A stretch of 64,000 nucleotides of DNA. Source: Rhizobium sp. CF122 (GTDB taxonomy: Bacteria; Pseudomonadota; Alphaproteobacteria; Rhizobiales; Rhizobiaceae). Below the pieces are notes generated by a model, which saw nothing but the letters and a program-made list of their open reading frames with translations, was not told the origin of the DNA and ran no database searches. Location: positions 1-64,000 of the forward strand of contig NZ_AKKA01000085.1 of NCBI RefSeq assembly GCF_000282035.1. The letters are read 5' to 3'. How positions within the stretch are numbered: the first letter of the stretch is position 1; each line of letters begins with the position of its first letter. This document shows, piece after piece, positions 1-8,534 of this stretch. A program made the position numbers and the translations under genes.

Positions 1-114
1 CTGGCGGTGGAGCCACTCGTTCAGCCTCGCCCTCGTCGTGACGGAAGCATTGAGGCCCGCCGGGGCGACATGCCCCAGCTGACTAGTTGTCGTTGGTCCA
101 GTACCGGAGGTCAC
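1..114 (-). CDS. ABC transporter permease, N-terminal 38 residues (cut by window edge)
   Basis: A GTG start at 112-114 lies 13 bases after the stop of the solute-binding protein gene, preceded by a GAGGG/GAGAG purine stretch that could serve as ribosome site. The 38 visible residues are polar and end with Arg/Leu/Glu/Trp-rich sequence (RARLNEWLHRQ), the type of cytoplasmic leader seen just before the first membrane helix of sugar ABC permeases. No membrane helix is yet visible, so the assignment rests mainly on position behind a binding-protein gene. The reading frame is open to the window edge. Known: binding protein then permeases is the usual order in carbohydrate ABC operons. Confidence 0.5.
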   Translation of the reverse strand, partial: MTSGTGPTTTSQLGHVAPAGLNASVTTRARLNEWLHRQ

Positions 115-127
115 TGACTCTCAACCC

Positions 128-1621
128 TCAGTTGGTGATGCCGAGCGACGACTTGTACAGGTTCTTCTGCATGTCCCGGCCCAAACGCTCGGTGATCTCT
201 TCCCAGCCGGTCTCGACGTTCGCCACCGCCTCTTCAGCAGTGATCTCGCCGGCAAGGAAGCGAGCGAGCTCGCGGTCAAGCACGACACCCTGATACTCGG
301 CGGTCCCCGGGATCTTGAGGTCCGAGGCCATGTTCGGGTTGTTCAGGCTGTCCTTGATGGCGCCAAGATAGTTCTTGGCTGACTCCTCTGTGAACCCGGC
401 CTTGATCCACGGCTCGAGATTGTCGAGCTGCGAGTTGCGATACGGGTTGTAACCAGTCCAGCCGATCGTCACGTCGACATTCGATTGGGCCGCCTGGTTC
501 ATGTAGGACAGGAAGTCATAGCCGGCCTGTTTCACCTTGTCGTCAGCCTTGGCGTTGATGCCGCCGGTCCAGCCACCGAACGCCGCGAACGGAGAGTAGT
601 TGATGCCGTCGATCGCATGCGGGCAACGGGTGGCATCGCAGTCGACGAGCTTGCCGGTGGCCCTGTCGAGCACCTTCTTGGTACCCATCATGATGGTAGC
701 GCCCATCTTGTTCTTGATCGCCGCGCCGCCCGGGTCGAGAGACAGGGGGCCGATGTCGCCCCAGTCGATGGCCAATGCACAGCGACCAGTCGTGACGAGC
801 GCCCGGGTGTCGCCGATGTCGTGGTTGAGCTCATCGGGTGGTCCGTATTCGCCGTTCCCCTTGTAGACCTTGAAGGCCTCAGCCCAGGCTTCGTTATTGA
901 CCAAGGGTTTCATGGTCGCGGGATCGAAGAACAGGCCCTCACCGGTGCCCTGAGTCTGAACGTAGGCGGCAGCGATCGACATGAGGGCGAAGTATGACTG
1001 CGCGTTCCGCTTCTTGAACATGCAGGAGCCGAAATCCGGCGTGCCGTCGCCGTTCAGGTCCTTGCCGTTGGTCGCTGCAGCAACCGCATGATACTCGTCC
1101 CAGGTGCGCGGCGGCTTCAATCCCATCTCGTCCAGAATGTCCTTGCGGTAATAGACCATCTGGAAGTCGCCATCGACGGTGATCAGGTAGGTCTTGCCGC
1201 CGACCTTCTGGTTATACTCGCGGAAGAACGGAGCAATGTCGTTGATGTCGATCTTGGTGTCCTTCGCGACATAGTCGGTCAGGTCCTGGAGTAGACCGGC
1301 GTCGACATATTCGGGCGCCCAGCTCGAAGCAAAGACACCGACGTCGATGGAGTTGGTGGCGGTCGCCCAGTCGGTGAGAAGTTTCTGGAACAGCTCCGCG
1401 AACGGGACCTCGGCGACCTCGATCTTCGCCCCGGTCATCTCGGTGAATTCTTTGCCGCGCTCGACAAGACGCTGGGCAATAACCGGTCCGGGCCGGGTCA
1501 TGATCCTGACCGTGACGCCGTCATACATTTTCTGCGCTGCCGCAGGCCCGCTCGCCGCGACGCCGGCCATGGCCATTGCGCAGAGAAGCAGTGGGCTCAA
1601 AAGTTTTCCAACGTGGTACAT
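128..1621 (-). CDS. Extracellular solute-binding protein, family 1 (sugar-type ABC transporter)
   Basis: Encodes 497 residues with a Sec signal peptide (about residues 1-29, ending ASGPAAAQ), so the mature protein should be periplasmic. The body has features of family 1 carbohydrate-binding proteins: an early VRIMTRPGP strand, RGKEFTEMTGAKIEV, then GDFQMVYYRKDILDEMGLKPPRTWDEY about a third of the way in. At near 500 residues it is longer than the common 410-440 size. The start is supported by GGGAGG seven bases upstream. That ribosome site overlaps the stop codon of the upstream anmK remnant, so the two were probably one operon. Substrate unknown; a cell-wall sugar is conceivable because of the anmK remnant, but this is inference. 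Confidence 0.85.
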   Translation of the reverse strand: MYHVGKLLSPLLLCAMAMAGVAASGPAAAQKMYDGVTVRIMTRPGPVIAQRLVERGKEFTEMTGAKIEVAEVPFAELFQKLLTDWATATNSIDVGVFASSWAPEYVDAGLLQDLTDYVAKDTKIDINDIAPFFREYNQKVGGKTYLITVDGDFQMVYYRKDILDEMGLKPPRTWDEYHAVAAATNGKDLNGDGTPDFGSCMFKKRNAQSYFALMSIAAAYVQTQGTGEGLFFDPATMKPLVNNEAWAEAFKVYKGNGEYGPPDELNHDIGDTRALVTTGRCALAIDWGDIGPLSLDPGGAAIKNKMGATIMMGTKKVLDRATGKLVDCDATRCPHAIDGINYSPFAAFGGWTGGINAKADDKVKQAGYDFLSYMNQAAQSNVDVTIGWTGYNPYRNSQLDNLEPWIKAGFTEESAKNYLGAIKDSLNNPNMASDLKIPGTAEYQGVVLDRELARFLAGEITAEEAVANVETGWEEITERLGRDMQKNLYKSSLGITN

Positions 1622-1624
1622 TCG

Positions 1625-2149
1625 TTACCTCCCTTTGTTGGTTCGCTCGCTCGGCTGCACCTGGTTGACCGTGGTGTAGGCAAGCGTCGCAAACTTGATC
1701 GCCTCCCTGGACTGCACCGGAATGGCAAACTCGTGAGATGTCGTCAGGCGCAGACCCTTCGGCATGTATTCCCGCAGCCTACTCATCAGGTAATGATTCC
1801 GGGTGCCTCTGCCGCTGGCTATTTCGCTCAGAATTTTGACGTTGTCGGTGATCGAACGCGTAATCGCGTACGCGGCAAACTCGGTCAAAGTCGCCAGCAA
1901 ATCCTCTGTCGAAAGATGACTGAACTCCTCCATCTGGCGGTCGAGATAGGAGGAGCCGAAGTCGAGATGCCAGGCGCTCCGTGGGATCGGTCGCTTGAAG
2001 AAGTCGTGCTCTTTCAATCTCGCCATCAGCATGTCGGCGACCTTGCCCTTGGAGGCGACTTCGCCGTCCTTGTTCATAGGGCCTGCCCAAAGATTGTAGA
2101 ACAACTTCGCAGGTAGCGTGAGCAAATTTGTGAACATCTGTTGGGTCAC
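1625..2149 (-). pseudogene. anmK-like anhydro-N-acetylmuramic acid kinase, C-terminal remnant
   Basis: The 174-residue frame resembles only the C-terminal half of anhydro-N-acetylmuramate kinase (normally about 370 residues). Visible matches are the GPMNKDGEVASKG segment, HDFFKRPIPRSAWHLDFG (family pattern F..P.PKS....F), an ASGRGTRNHYLMSRL segment corresponding to the family's GGGA.N..LM..L, and a final IPVQSREAIKFATLAY. The N-terminal ATP-binding GTSxDG part is absent upstream on this strand. The intact enzyme phosphorylates and opens 1,6-anhydro-MurNAc in cell-wall recycling. The fragment is unlikely to be active. It ends within the ribosome site of the binding-protein gene. Confidence 0.65.
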
Positions 2150-2178
2150 GCAGGTTGCGTCGGTGCGACTCTCGATGA

Positions 2179-2382
2179 ATTGCTGGAAACGAGGCGGCCA
2201 GCCGTCGTGGCGCTCGCACCGTGGGCATTCATACGGCCGCCTTTATGAAGGTCGCGCGGCATCTGTATGAGAGAAGCGGCTTTGTCCGCTGCCCCAGATA
2301 CGACCTGCTCGTATCTGATATCTTCACCGTCGACAGGGCGTCGGGTGACGAGCAGCTTGTCGCCTGTCGGCTGGACCTCTAA
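2179..2382 (+). pseudogene. GNAT acetyltransferase, C-terminal remnant
   Basis: An open stretch of 67 codons starts right after an in-frame TGA (2176-2178) and has no good start codon. Its translation contains GARTVGIHTAAFMKVA followed by RHLYERSGFVRCPRYDLL, the typical end of a GNAT acetyltransferase (beta-4/alpha-4 with the LYER.GF signature), and ends VACRLDL. The acetyl-CoA-binding Q/RxxGxG/A loop that should lie upstream is missing. This is a truncated leftover lying next to the anmK remnant on the opposite strand. Confidence 0.6.
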
Positions 2383-2959
2383 CCGCGCCCTCGTTCGGCG
2401 ACATCTGAAGGGCTCTGAGAGCCTCCCAATTGCACTCCGTAGTACGTCAGAGTACCCCGCAGACTCGAGCTCTGTTTACTTCCCAAGCGACCGCATCCAA
2501 ATTGAAGCGAAGAGAGCGAATGCGCCACCCTGACGTTGATCAACCATAGCGAAGAGGAGAGCGCCTACCGGATCCTCCAACCTACGATATGGCCGCCGAC
2601 ACCCCCTCACTCCCACTCGATTGTTCAGACGGACCATAAGTAGCTGATTTCGCTCGCAATTTCTCAGTTTAGGCGACAATAAGCCGACGTGGGGGCCGTC
2701 AAAAAGCTACGCTGTTGATTTTAAACAGATTTTTCAGCGAAAATTTTTTCGTGTGGCTTCGGTATCTGTCGAGGTCGATTGCCTCTGAGAACCGATTTTT
2801 AGCGGCTGGGAGCCGCTCCGCTACCAGCGGAAAAGTACCGTCATGCCTCTTATAGCAGCGTTTTGTCGCCCGAGCGAGGCCCGTCCGACCCACGTCCCAG
2901 AGCAAGCCTACAAGAGGGCCTGACGTACCGTTGTCGCTCCCTATTCCGCGCCCTTGTAT
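2383..2959. other. 577-base stretch with no recognisable gene
   Basis: Short open frames exist on both strands, but none has a convincing ribosome site, domain signature or codon pattern. The segment around 2700-2760 is clearly more A+T-rich than its neighbours. No transposase fragment, tRNA or terminal inverted repeat was recognised. It lies between the GNAT remnant and the AbiEi promoter and is best read as decayed DNA. Confidence 0.5.
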
Positions 2960-2987
2960 GTCAGAAAACGATGTACTATTTTCTGAC
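2960..2987. promoter_or_regulatory. Perfect inverted repeat, probable AbiEi autoregulatory operator with -10 element
   Basis: Arms GTCAGAAAA (2960-2968) and TTTTCTGAC (2979-2987) are perfect 9-bp inverted repeats separated by 10 bases. The sequence TACTAT (2974-2979) inside it resembles a -10 hexamer, with TTGTAT (2954-2959) as a poorly spaced -35. The ATG of the antitoxin follows at 2990. AbiEi antitoxins are known to bind inverted repeats in their own promoter, so this is the likely operator. Confidence 0.7.
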
Positions 2988-2989
2988 GC

Positions 2990-3619
2990 ATGAAAGCCAC
3001 TGTCACATCAGTTCCGGATCGGATCATGCGACGCGCCCGCGCTGGCGGGCGTGGCGGCGTCTTCACGCCTCGTGACTTCCTGGACGTGGCCGCGCGCGCA
3101 GCGGTCGACCAAGCCCTTTCCCGTCTGGCGAAGATCGGAAAGCTTCGCCGCCTGGCGCGTGGCCTGTATGATTTCCCCAAGGTCCATCCCAAGCTAGGCC
3201 CGCTTTCTCCAACTCCCGACGACGTTGCGCAGGCGCTTGCACGCGAGACCGGCTCGCAGGTGCAGATCGCTGGCGCGCGCGCGGCGAACGCGCTCGGCCT
3301 CTCGACTCAGGTTCCGGCGAAGAGCACCTATCTGACCGATGGCCCCTCCCGCCGCGTCGTGCTGGGCAAGCGCGTGGTCGATCTGCGCCACGCCTCGCCC
3401 AAGCATCTGATTGCTCCGGGCAGCGCGGCCGGCACCGTCGTCCAGGCCCTGCGTCATGTGGGGCAGGTGCGCGCCGCCGACGTCGCACAGATCGCAGCGC
3501 GTCGTCTGTCGGCCAGCGACAAGAAGACGCTCGCCTCCACTGCGGTCCAAGCACCCGCCTGGATGCGGCCGACGCTCGTCTCGATCGCAAACGCAGCGTC
3601 GGGCGATCTCGATGGATAA
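2990..3619 (+). CDS. AbiEi-type (DUF6088) type IV toxin-antitoxin antitoxin / transcriptional repressor
   Basis: Encodes 209 residues. An N-terminal winged-helix part shows the family pattern GGVFTPRDFLD, AVDQALSRLAKIGKLRRLARGLYDFPK (about residues 23-67), followed by the C-terminal AbiEi domain. In AbiE systems this protein represses its own operon and protects the cell from the AbiEii nucleotidyltransferase. There is no Shine-Dalgarno sequence. The ATG lies 10 bases after the putative -10 element, so the message may be leaderless. The toxin frame starts at 3612, overlapping by 8 bases as in intact AbiE pairs, but that gene is truncated, so this is an orphan antitoxin. The reading frame itself looks intact. 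Confidence 0.8.
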   Translation: MKATVTSVPDRIMRRARAGGRGGVFTPRDFLDVAARAAVDQALSRLAKIGKLRRLARGLYDFPKVHPKLGPLSPTPDDVAQALARETGSQVQIAGARAANALGLSTQVPAKSTYLTDGPSRRVVLGKRVVDLRHASPKHLIAPGSAAGTVVQALRHVGQVRAADVAQIAARRLSASDKKTLASTAVQAPAWMRPTLVSIANAASGDLDG

Positions 3620-3851
3620 GGTCGCTCTTCTTCCAGCCACCGATCGGGCGGCTCTTTTTGGCGAGACCGGCGCAGGTCGAGGGGTCGCCGACACGATCAT
3701 CGAAAAGGACTTCTGGGTCTGCTGGACCTTGAAGCGGCTTTTCGGCCTGCAAGGGAAGGACGCTGCCACCTTGGTCTTCAAGGGCGGCACGTCCCTTTCC
3801 AAGGCATTCGGCGCGATCCGCCGCTTCTCCGAAGAAGCTTTGATATCTTAG
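3612..3851 (+). pseudogene. AbiEii toxin (nucleotidyltransferase, DUF1814), truncated to 79 residues
   Basis: The start MDKVALLPATDR and the motifs IIEKDFWVCWTLKRLF and LVFKGGTSLSKAFG are characteristic of the N terminus of AbiEii toxins (normally about 280-350 residues). The family then has IxRFSEDxDL, carrying the catalytic acidic residues. Here the sequence reads IRRFSEEALIS and stops at TAG, as if a small rearrangement shifted the frame right at that site. Nothing in the next 66 bases restores the domain. The toxin should be inactive. Confidence 0.75.
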
Positions 3852-3917
3852 CATGGTCGACCGATTGTTTCATTCGGATCTCGCCAAGCTTCGGGGCTTC
3901 ACCCGCGCGCAGATTTT

Positions 3918-4310
3918 CTAACCGGCCAGCAAAGCTTGCCGCTTGCGCAGCTCGCTTGTCAGTCGATCCGCATAATCCGGCCCCACAGCCCTCTTCACGC
4001 TATCGCGCGCCCGCAACGCCGAACGCCAGGCGGCAACGCGCGGCAAGCCTTCGAAGAACGGAGCCGAGGCTTTCTCGGACAGGCTATCGAAGAACCGGAA
4101 AATCGGCGCGGCGACGACATCGACCATAGTGAAGTCCGCAGCCGCAAAGTACGGCCCCTCGGACAACACGACCTCAAACCGAGCGAGCTTTTCGCGAAGC
4201 GCCGCGCCTTTGGTTTCGACCGTGGCTTGGCCAGGGGCGTTGAGAAGCGGCCAGGCGTCGGCGACGATCGCCGTCAGCGTCTCGAGGATGTGCGATATGA
4301 CCGAGGTTCG
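3918..4310 (-). pseudogene. Glutathione S-transferase, C-terminal domain remnant
   Basis: An open frame of about 130 codons on the minus strand begins just after a TGA (4311-4313), without a start codon. It encodes only the all-helical GST C-terminal domain: an ALREKLARFEVVLSEGPYFAA helix, ADFTMVDVVAAPIFRFFD with the conserved S/T-x-x-D N-capping box, and a final PRVAAWRSALRARDSV helix. The thioredoxin-like N-terminal domain that binds glutathione is missing. The first internal ATG is at 4169, but an 83-residue product would lack half the helical domain. Another relic of the 1.6-4.3 kb decayed region. Confidence 0.65.
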
Positions 4311-4440
4311 TCAGGCGGACCGACGAAGCCAACTTACATCCACCGATAGACACTGATCGATATCGGACAAATTCATTTTTGTTTTCAGAGTGTTACGTCG
4401 TACTCTAGCGTAAATTCGGCGGCGATTGGATCGGCCTGAA

Positions 4441-6003
4441 TCATTCCCACTCGATCGTGCCAGGCGGCTTCGAGGTGACGTCGTAGACGACACGATTGAT
4501 GCCACGCACCTCGTTGATGATGCGGGTTGCGGCGCGGCCCAGGAACTCCATGTCGTAGTGGTAGAAATCGGCGGTCATGCCGTCGACGGAGGTGACGGCG
4601 CGCAGTGCGCAGACGAATTCGTAGGTGCGCCCGTCGCCCATGACGCCGACGGTCTGGACCGGCAGCAGCACGGCAAACGCCTGCCAGATGGCGTCGTAGA
4701 GACCGGCCTTGCGGATTTCGTCGAGATAGATGGCGTCGGCTTCGCGGAGAATCTCCAGCTTTTCGCGGGTGATGCCGCCCGGGCAGCGGATCGCGAGACC
4801 CGGACCGGGGAAGGGGTGGCGGCCGATGAATGAGTCGGGCAAGCCGAGCTCCTTGCCGAGCACGCGCACCTCGTCTTTGAAGAGCTCGCGCAGCGGCTCG
4901 ACGAGCTGCATGTTCATGCGCTCCGGCAGGCCGCCGACATTGTGGTGCGACTTGATCGTCACCGACGGGCCGCCGGTGAAGGAAACGCTTTCGATCACAT
5001 CGGGATAGAGCGTGCCCTGGCCGAGGAAGTCGGCGCCGCCGAGCTTCTTCGCCTCTTCCTCGAAGGTCTCGATGAACAGCCGGCCGATGATCTTGCGCTT
5101 AGTCTCGGGATCGCTGACGCCTTCGAGCTCGCCGATGAACTTGTCGGAAGCGTCGACGTGAACCAGGTGCAGGTTGTAGTGTTCGCGGAACATGGCGACG
5201 ACGTTGGCCGCCTCATCCTTGCGCATCAGGCCGTGATCGACGAGCACGCAGGTGAGTTTATCGCCGATCGCTTCGTGGATCAGTAGTGCTGCAACGGAAC
5301 TGTCGACGCCGCCCGAAAGCGCGCAGAGGACGCGCTTGTCGCCGACCTGCTCGCGGATCGCTTCGACCGCCTTCTGGCGATAGGCCGACATCGACCAGTC
5401 TGCCTTGATGCCGGCGATGTTGTGAATGAAGTTGGCAATCAGCTTGGCGCCGTCAGGCGTGTGCACGACTTCGGGATGGAACTGCACGCCGTAATATTTG
5501 CGCTTCTCATCGGCGATGAAGGCGTAAGGCGCGTTCGGCGAGGTCGCGACGACTTCGAAGCCTTCGGGGAGTGCCGTGACGCGGTCGCCGTGGCTCATCC
5601 AGACCTGATGGCGTGAGCCCTTTGACCAGAGGCCTTCGAACAGGGCGCTGTCTTCGTCCACCTCGAGGAAGGCGCGGCCGAATTCGCGGTGGTGGCCGCT
5701 CTCGACCTTGCCGCCGAGCTGCATGCACATCGTCTGCTGGCCGTAGCAGATGCCGAAAACGGGCAGGCCGCTGTCGAAGATGATATTAGGCGCACGGGGC
5801 GAGCCTTCATCGACCGTCGAGGCCGGGCTGCCGGACAGGATCACGGCCTTCGGCTGCAGGCGCTTGAAGCCTTCTTCGGCGGACTGGAAGGGAACGATCT
5901 CGCAGTAGACCCCAGTTTCGCGCACGCGGCGTGCGATCAGCTGGGTTACCTGGCTGCCGAAATCGACGATGAGAACGCTGTCTGGATGTGCTGTCTGGGT
6001 CAT
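4441..6003 (-). CDS. guaA: GMP synthase (glutamine-hydrolysing)
   Basis: 520 residues, full length for GuaA. It converts XMP, ATP and glutamine to GMP in purine synthesis. The class I glutaminase domain comes first: nucleophile in [11 protein letters not shown] (Cys about 90) and the HPE of [10 protein letters not shown]. The ATP pyrophosphatase domain follows with its SGGVDSS P-loop near residue 230, then the dimerisation domain and the family ending PPGTIEWE. It appears monocistronic: the upstream neighbour mtnN is 93 bases away and only decayed DNA lies downstream. Confidence 0.97.
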   Translation of the reverse strand: MTQTAHPDSVLIVDFGSQVTQLIARRVRETGVYCEIVPFQSAEEGFKRLQPKAVILSGSPASTVDEGSPRAPNIIFDSGLPVFGICYGQQTMCMQLGGKVESGHHREFGRAFLEVDEDSALFEGLWSKGSRHQVWMSHGDRVTALPEGFEVVATSPNAPYAFIADEKRKYYGVQFHPEVVHTPDGAKLIANFIHNIAGIKADWSMSAYRQKAVEAIREQVGDKRVLCALSGGVDSSVAALLIHEAIGDKLTCVLVDHGLMRKDEAANVVAMFREHYNLHLVHVDASDKFIGELEGVSDPETKRKIIGRLFIETFEEEAKKLGGADFLGQGTLYPDVIESVSFTGGPSVTIKSHHNVGGLPERMNMQLVEPLRELFKDEVRVLGKELGLPDSFIGRHPFPGPGLAIRCPGGITREKLEILREADAIYLDEIRKAGLYDAIWQAFAVLLPVQTVGVMGDGRTYEFVCALRAVTSVDGMTADFYHYDMEFLGRAATRIINEVRGINRVVYDVTSKPPGTIEWE

Positions 6004-6096
6004 GGCGAGCCTTTAATGAAAAGCACTCGGTCTTGCAATGCGCGAAATCCTTCGCTGGAGGATTTTATTGTCCTGATTGTCCCTGTTTTGCAGGCT

Positions 6097-6735
6097 CTAG
6101 AACCAGAATACGCCGTCCTCCAGCGCCGTAAACAGGCTGTCGACGGCATAAGACAGCTTGCGGTCGACGACATGCAGGTATTCCGTCCAGCCGGAAATAT
6201 GCTGCAGCTCTTCCACGCCGTCGGAAATCCCGCGCAGGCCGATCAGCGGCAGCTGGTACGCCTGGCAAGCGCGCAAGATTGCGAAGGTCTCCATATCGAC
6301 CATGTCTGCGGCGATCCCGTTATAGGCCTGTCCCGACACGACATTACCGCCGGTTGAGAGGCTCGCCTCGGGAATGCCTGGAATTCTGAGTGGCAGATCG
6401 ACGATGGCGGGCAAGTCGAGAAACGGCGTGCGCCCCTTCTCGAAGCCGAGCGGCGATGCGTCCATGTCGCGATAGGAAACGGAGGTTGCCTGATAGACCT
6501 CGGTCTGTTCGAGCTTTGCCGACCCGGCCGAACCGAGCGACACGACCAGCTGCGGCAACTCGTCGGTCTGCTCCAACTGCGCGAACGCCCGGGTGAGCAC
6601 GATGGCCGCCTCGACCGGACCGACCCCTGTCATCAGCGGCTCGAAGCGAGAGCGCAGGAAAGGACCATACTCGGCCTCGGCCGCCATCACGAAGAGAATG
6701 GACTTGCCGGCGACCGATTTCAGCTCAAACTTCAT
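6097..6735 (-). CDS. mtnN: 5'-methylthioadenosine/S-adenosylhomocysteine nucleosidase family protein
   Basis: 212 residues of the PNP/UDP phosphorylase superfamily. Family marks are FVMAAEAEYG near the N terminus, VSLGSAGS in the nucleoside-binding core and VDMETFAILRACQ with the ribose-binding Met-Glu, then GISDGVEEL supplying the catalytic Asp. The enzyme hydrolyses methylthioadenosine and S-adenosylhomocysteine to adenine and a thioribose, salvaging products of SAM metabolism. It is slightly shorter than E. coli MtnN (232). Its ATG overlaps the stop codon of the thioesterase gene by four bases (ATGA), so the two are translationally coupled. Confidence 0.85.
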   Translation of the reverse strand: MKFELKSVAGKSILFVMAAEAEYGPFLRSRFEPLMTGVGPVEAAIVLTRAFAQLEQTDELPQLVVSLGSAGSAKLEQTEVYQATSVSYRDMDASPLGFEKGRTPFLDLPAIVDLPLRIPGIPEASLSTGGNVVSGQAYNGIAADMVDMETFAILRACQAYQLPLIGLRGISDGVEELQHISGWTEYLHVVDRKLSYAVDSLFTALEDGVFWF

Positions 6736-7181
6736 CCCGAAATGCCCTCTCTGCCACGGATGATCATCATGGTGCTTGTCATGGAAGCGATCAGCTTTGC
6801 CGGTCCGTCGCCGATCGCGTAGCCGCGCCCGTCCGCAACGATGATGTTCGATCCCGGCTTGGTGATCTCGCCCCGAAAGAGGAAGCGATCACCACGCCCC
6901 GGCGACAGCAGATTGACCTTGAATTCGATCGTCAGAATGGATGCCTCGGCATCGATGACACTGTAGGCGGCAAAACCGCAGGCAGAATCGAGGGCAGCTG
7001 AGATCACGCCGGCATGCAGGATCCCGTGCTGCTGAGTGAGCTTGACGTCGAATGGCAACTCAATCTCCACCATTGCCCGCTCGACGCGCGTCAATTCGGC
7101 GCCGATCGTGTGCATCGCCGCCTGGCGCGCAAAGTTTTTCCGGATCCGCTCGTGGAAATCGCCACTGTCGTTGTCAGTCAT
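6732..7181 (-). CDS. PaaI-family hotdog-fold thioesterase
   Basis: 149 residues. The hotdog core is visible: HGILHAGVISAALDSACGFAAYS (the HGG/HAG helix with catalytic-site residues) and LTIEFKVNLLSPGRGDRFLFRGEI. PaaI-type enzymes hydrolyse acyl-CoA thioesters, often phenylacetyl- or hydroxybenzoyl-CoA; the substrate here cannot be told. It is the first gene of a two-gene unit with mtnN, with a four-base overlap. Confidence 0.85.
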   Translation of the reverse strand: MTDNDSGDFHERIRKNFARQAAMHTIGAELTRVERAMVEIELPFDVKLTQQHGILHAGVISAALDSACGFAAYSVIDAEASILTIEFKVNLLSPGRGDRFLFRGEITKPGSNIIVADGRGYAIGDGPAKLIASMTSTMMIIRGREGISG

Positions 7182-7428
7182 CGTTTCGCCTTTCTTGCGA
7201 GCGCGAAAGTGGCATGGTGCGCCGCGTCAGACAAGCGGTTCCCGGAAATCAGTTGGCGGAGCGCTCCCGCGCGATTTGCTGCCGCCCACCGTTTGACCGC
7301 GCGTGCCAGCGCCGGGCGTAAAGATTGGATTCAGTCTTTTTTGGTAAATCTCCGTTAGCCATTGCTTCTCAGTGGTTCCCCGGTGGCAGCGAATCTGCCG
7401 TCGACAGTTGTTTTGCGTGCGGGTTCTT

Positions 7429-8490
7429 ATGCGTCTATCGGCTGCGTCAGCTTTCTTCCTTGCTTGCCTTGCTTTGTCAGGCTGCACGTCCAGTTTGGGA
7501 CCGGACAGCCTCGTTGCAGGAGCGCCATCGCGTGAGACGACCAACTCGGTCACGCGCCCAAGCGCTCCCGTGCCGGCAACGACGGTACCGTCGGCTGATG
7601 TCGCGGAGACACCAGCGCCAGCCGCGCCGCGACAGGAGGAATTGGCTTGGGCCGGCCCGGTCCCCCAGCCGCAAGCCTTCATGCCGCAGGCAGGCGTGGC
7701 CGCTGCGCCCATGCCTTCGGAAAGGCCGGTTGAAACAGTGGCGCCGGCCGTATTGGCGCCCGCAGCACCCGAAACCGACGAGGCGCCACGGACACGTTCG
7801 CGGATCTACAATCACCGTTTCCGTGACGTCAAACCCATCAACTTCGGCTCGTCGTCGCCGCGAAAACTCGCCGTTCATGGCGTCGACGTTTCGCGATGGC
7901 AGGGTGACATCGACTGGCAGAAGCTGAGGACGCAGGGCGCGAACTTCGTCTACATCAAGGCGACTGATGGCGGCGATCATCTTGATCCGATGTTCCGAAA
8001 GAACTGGCGGGACGCCAAGCAGGCCGGAATGAAGCGCGGCGCCTATCACTTCTTCTATTGGTGCCGCACGGCAGGCGAACAGGCGGACTGGTTCATCCGC
8101 AACGTTCCGAGGGAAGCCGGAGCCTTGCCACCGGTTATCGACGTCGAATGGAACGGCGAGTCGAGCTGCAAGCGGCGCGTCTCGCCCGAGAAGGTTCGCG
8201 AGAAGATGCAGGTCTTCATGGACAAGCTTGAGCGGCACTACGGCCAGCGGCCAATCATCTATACGGCGCCGGACTTCTACCGTGACAACCTGAAGGGCGC
8301 GTTTCTGAACTATCCTTTCTGGCTGCGTTCGGTTGCGGCACACCCCTCCAAGGTTTATCCCGGACGCCGGTGGGTATTCTGGCAGTATTCGGGCTCCGGC
8401 ATCTCGCACGGTGTCGACGGCCGGATCGACCTGAACGTGTTCCACGGCAGCGAGGATGACTGGCACGACTGGGTCGCCCGCGCCGGTTGA
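7429..8490 (+). CDS. Glycoside hydrolase family 25 (lysozyme-like) lipoprotein
   Basis: With the ATG at 7429 the product (353 residues) starts MRLSAASAFFLACLALSGC, a lipoprotein signal with lipobox LSGC. An upstream in-frame start at 7372 would bury this signal, so I reject it. After a Pro/Ala-rich linker of about 100 residues comes a GH25 domain: VHGVDVSRWQGDIDW, FVYIKATDGGDH, GAYHFFYW and the catalytic DxE in PPVIDVEWNGE. GH25 enzymes cleave the MurNAc-GlcNAc bond of peptidoglycan. The protein is probably anchored to a membrane facing the periplasm. No clear operon partner. Confidence 0.88.
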   Translation: MRLSAASAFFLACLALSGCTSSLGPDSLVAGAPSRETTNSVTRPSAPVPATTVPSADVAETPAPAAPRQEELAWAGPVPQPQAFMPQAGVAAAPMPSERPVETVAPAVLAPAAPETDEAPRTRSRIYNHRFRDVKPINFGSSSPRKLAVHGVDVSRWQGDIDWQKLRTQGANFVYIKATDGGDHLDPMFRKNWRDAKQAGMKRGAYHFFYWCRTAGEQADWFIRNVPREAGALPPVIDVEWNGESSCKRRVSPEKVREKMQVFMDKLERHYGQRPIIYTAPDFYRDNLKGAFLNYPFWLRSVAAHPSKVYPGRRWVFWQYSGSGISHGVDGRIDLNVFHGSEDDWHDWVARAG

Positions 8491-8534
8491 GACGCTGCCG
8501 GTTCCGCCCGTGTGAAACAATCGGGAGGTCCGCC

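Noticed and set aside
2476-2905. Two short minus-strand frames of 67 and 68 codons
   Set aside because: No domain signature, no ribosome site, odd amino-acid composition; they lie in decayed DNA.
3853-3919. 22-codon frame on plus strand ending TRAQIF, after the toxin stub
   Set aside because: No ribosome site and no continuation of the AbiEii domain; only a vague likeness to DUF1127 tails.
6045-6065. 7-bp hairpin between mtnN and guaA as terminator
   Set aside because: The stem AAATCCT/AGGATTT is short and there is no T-tract on the minus strand where a terminator would be needed.
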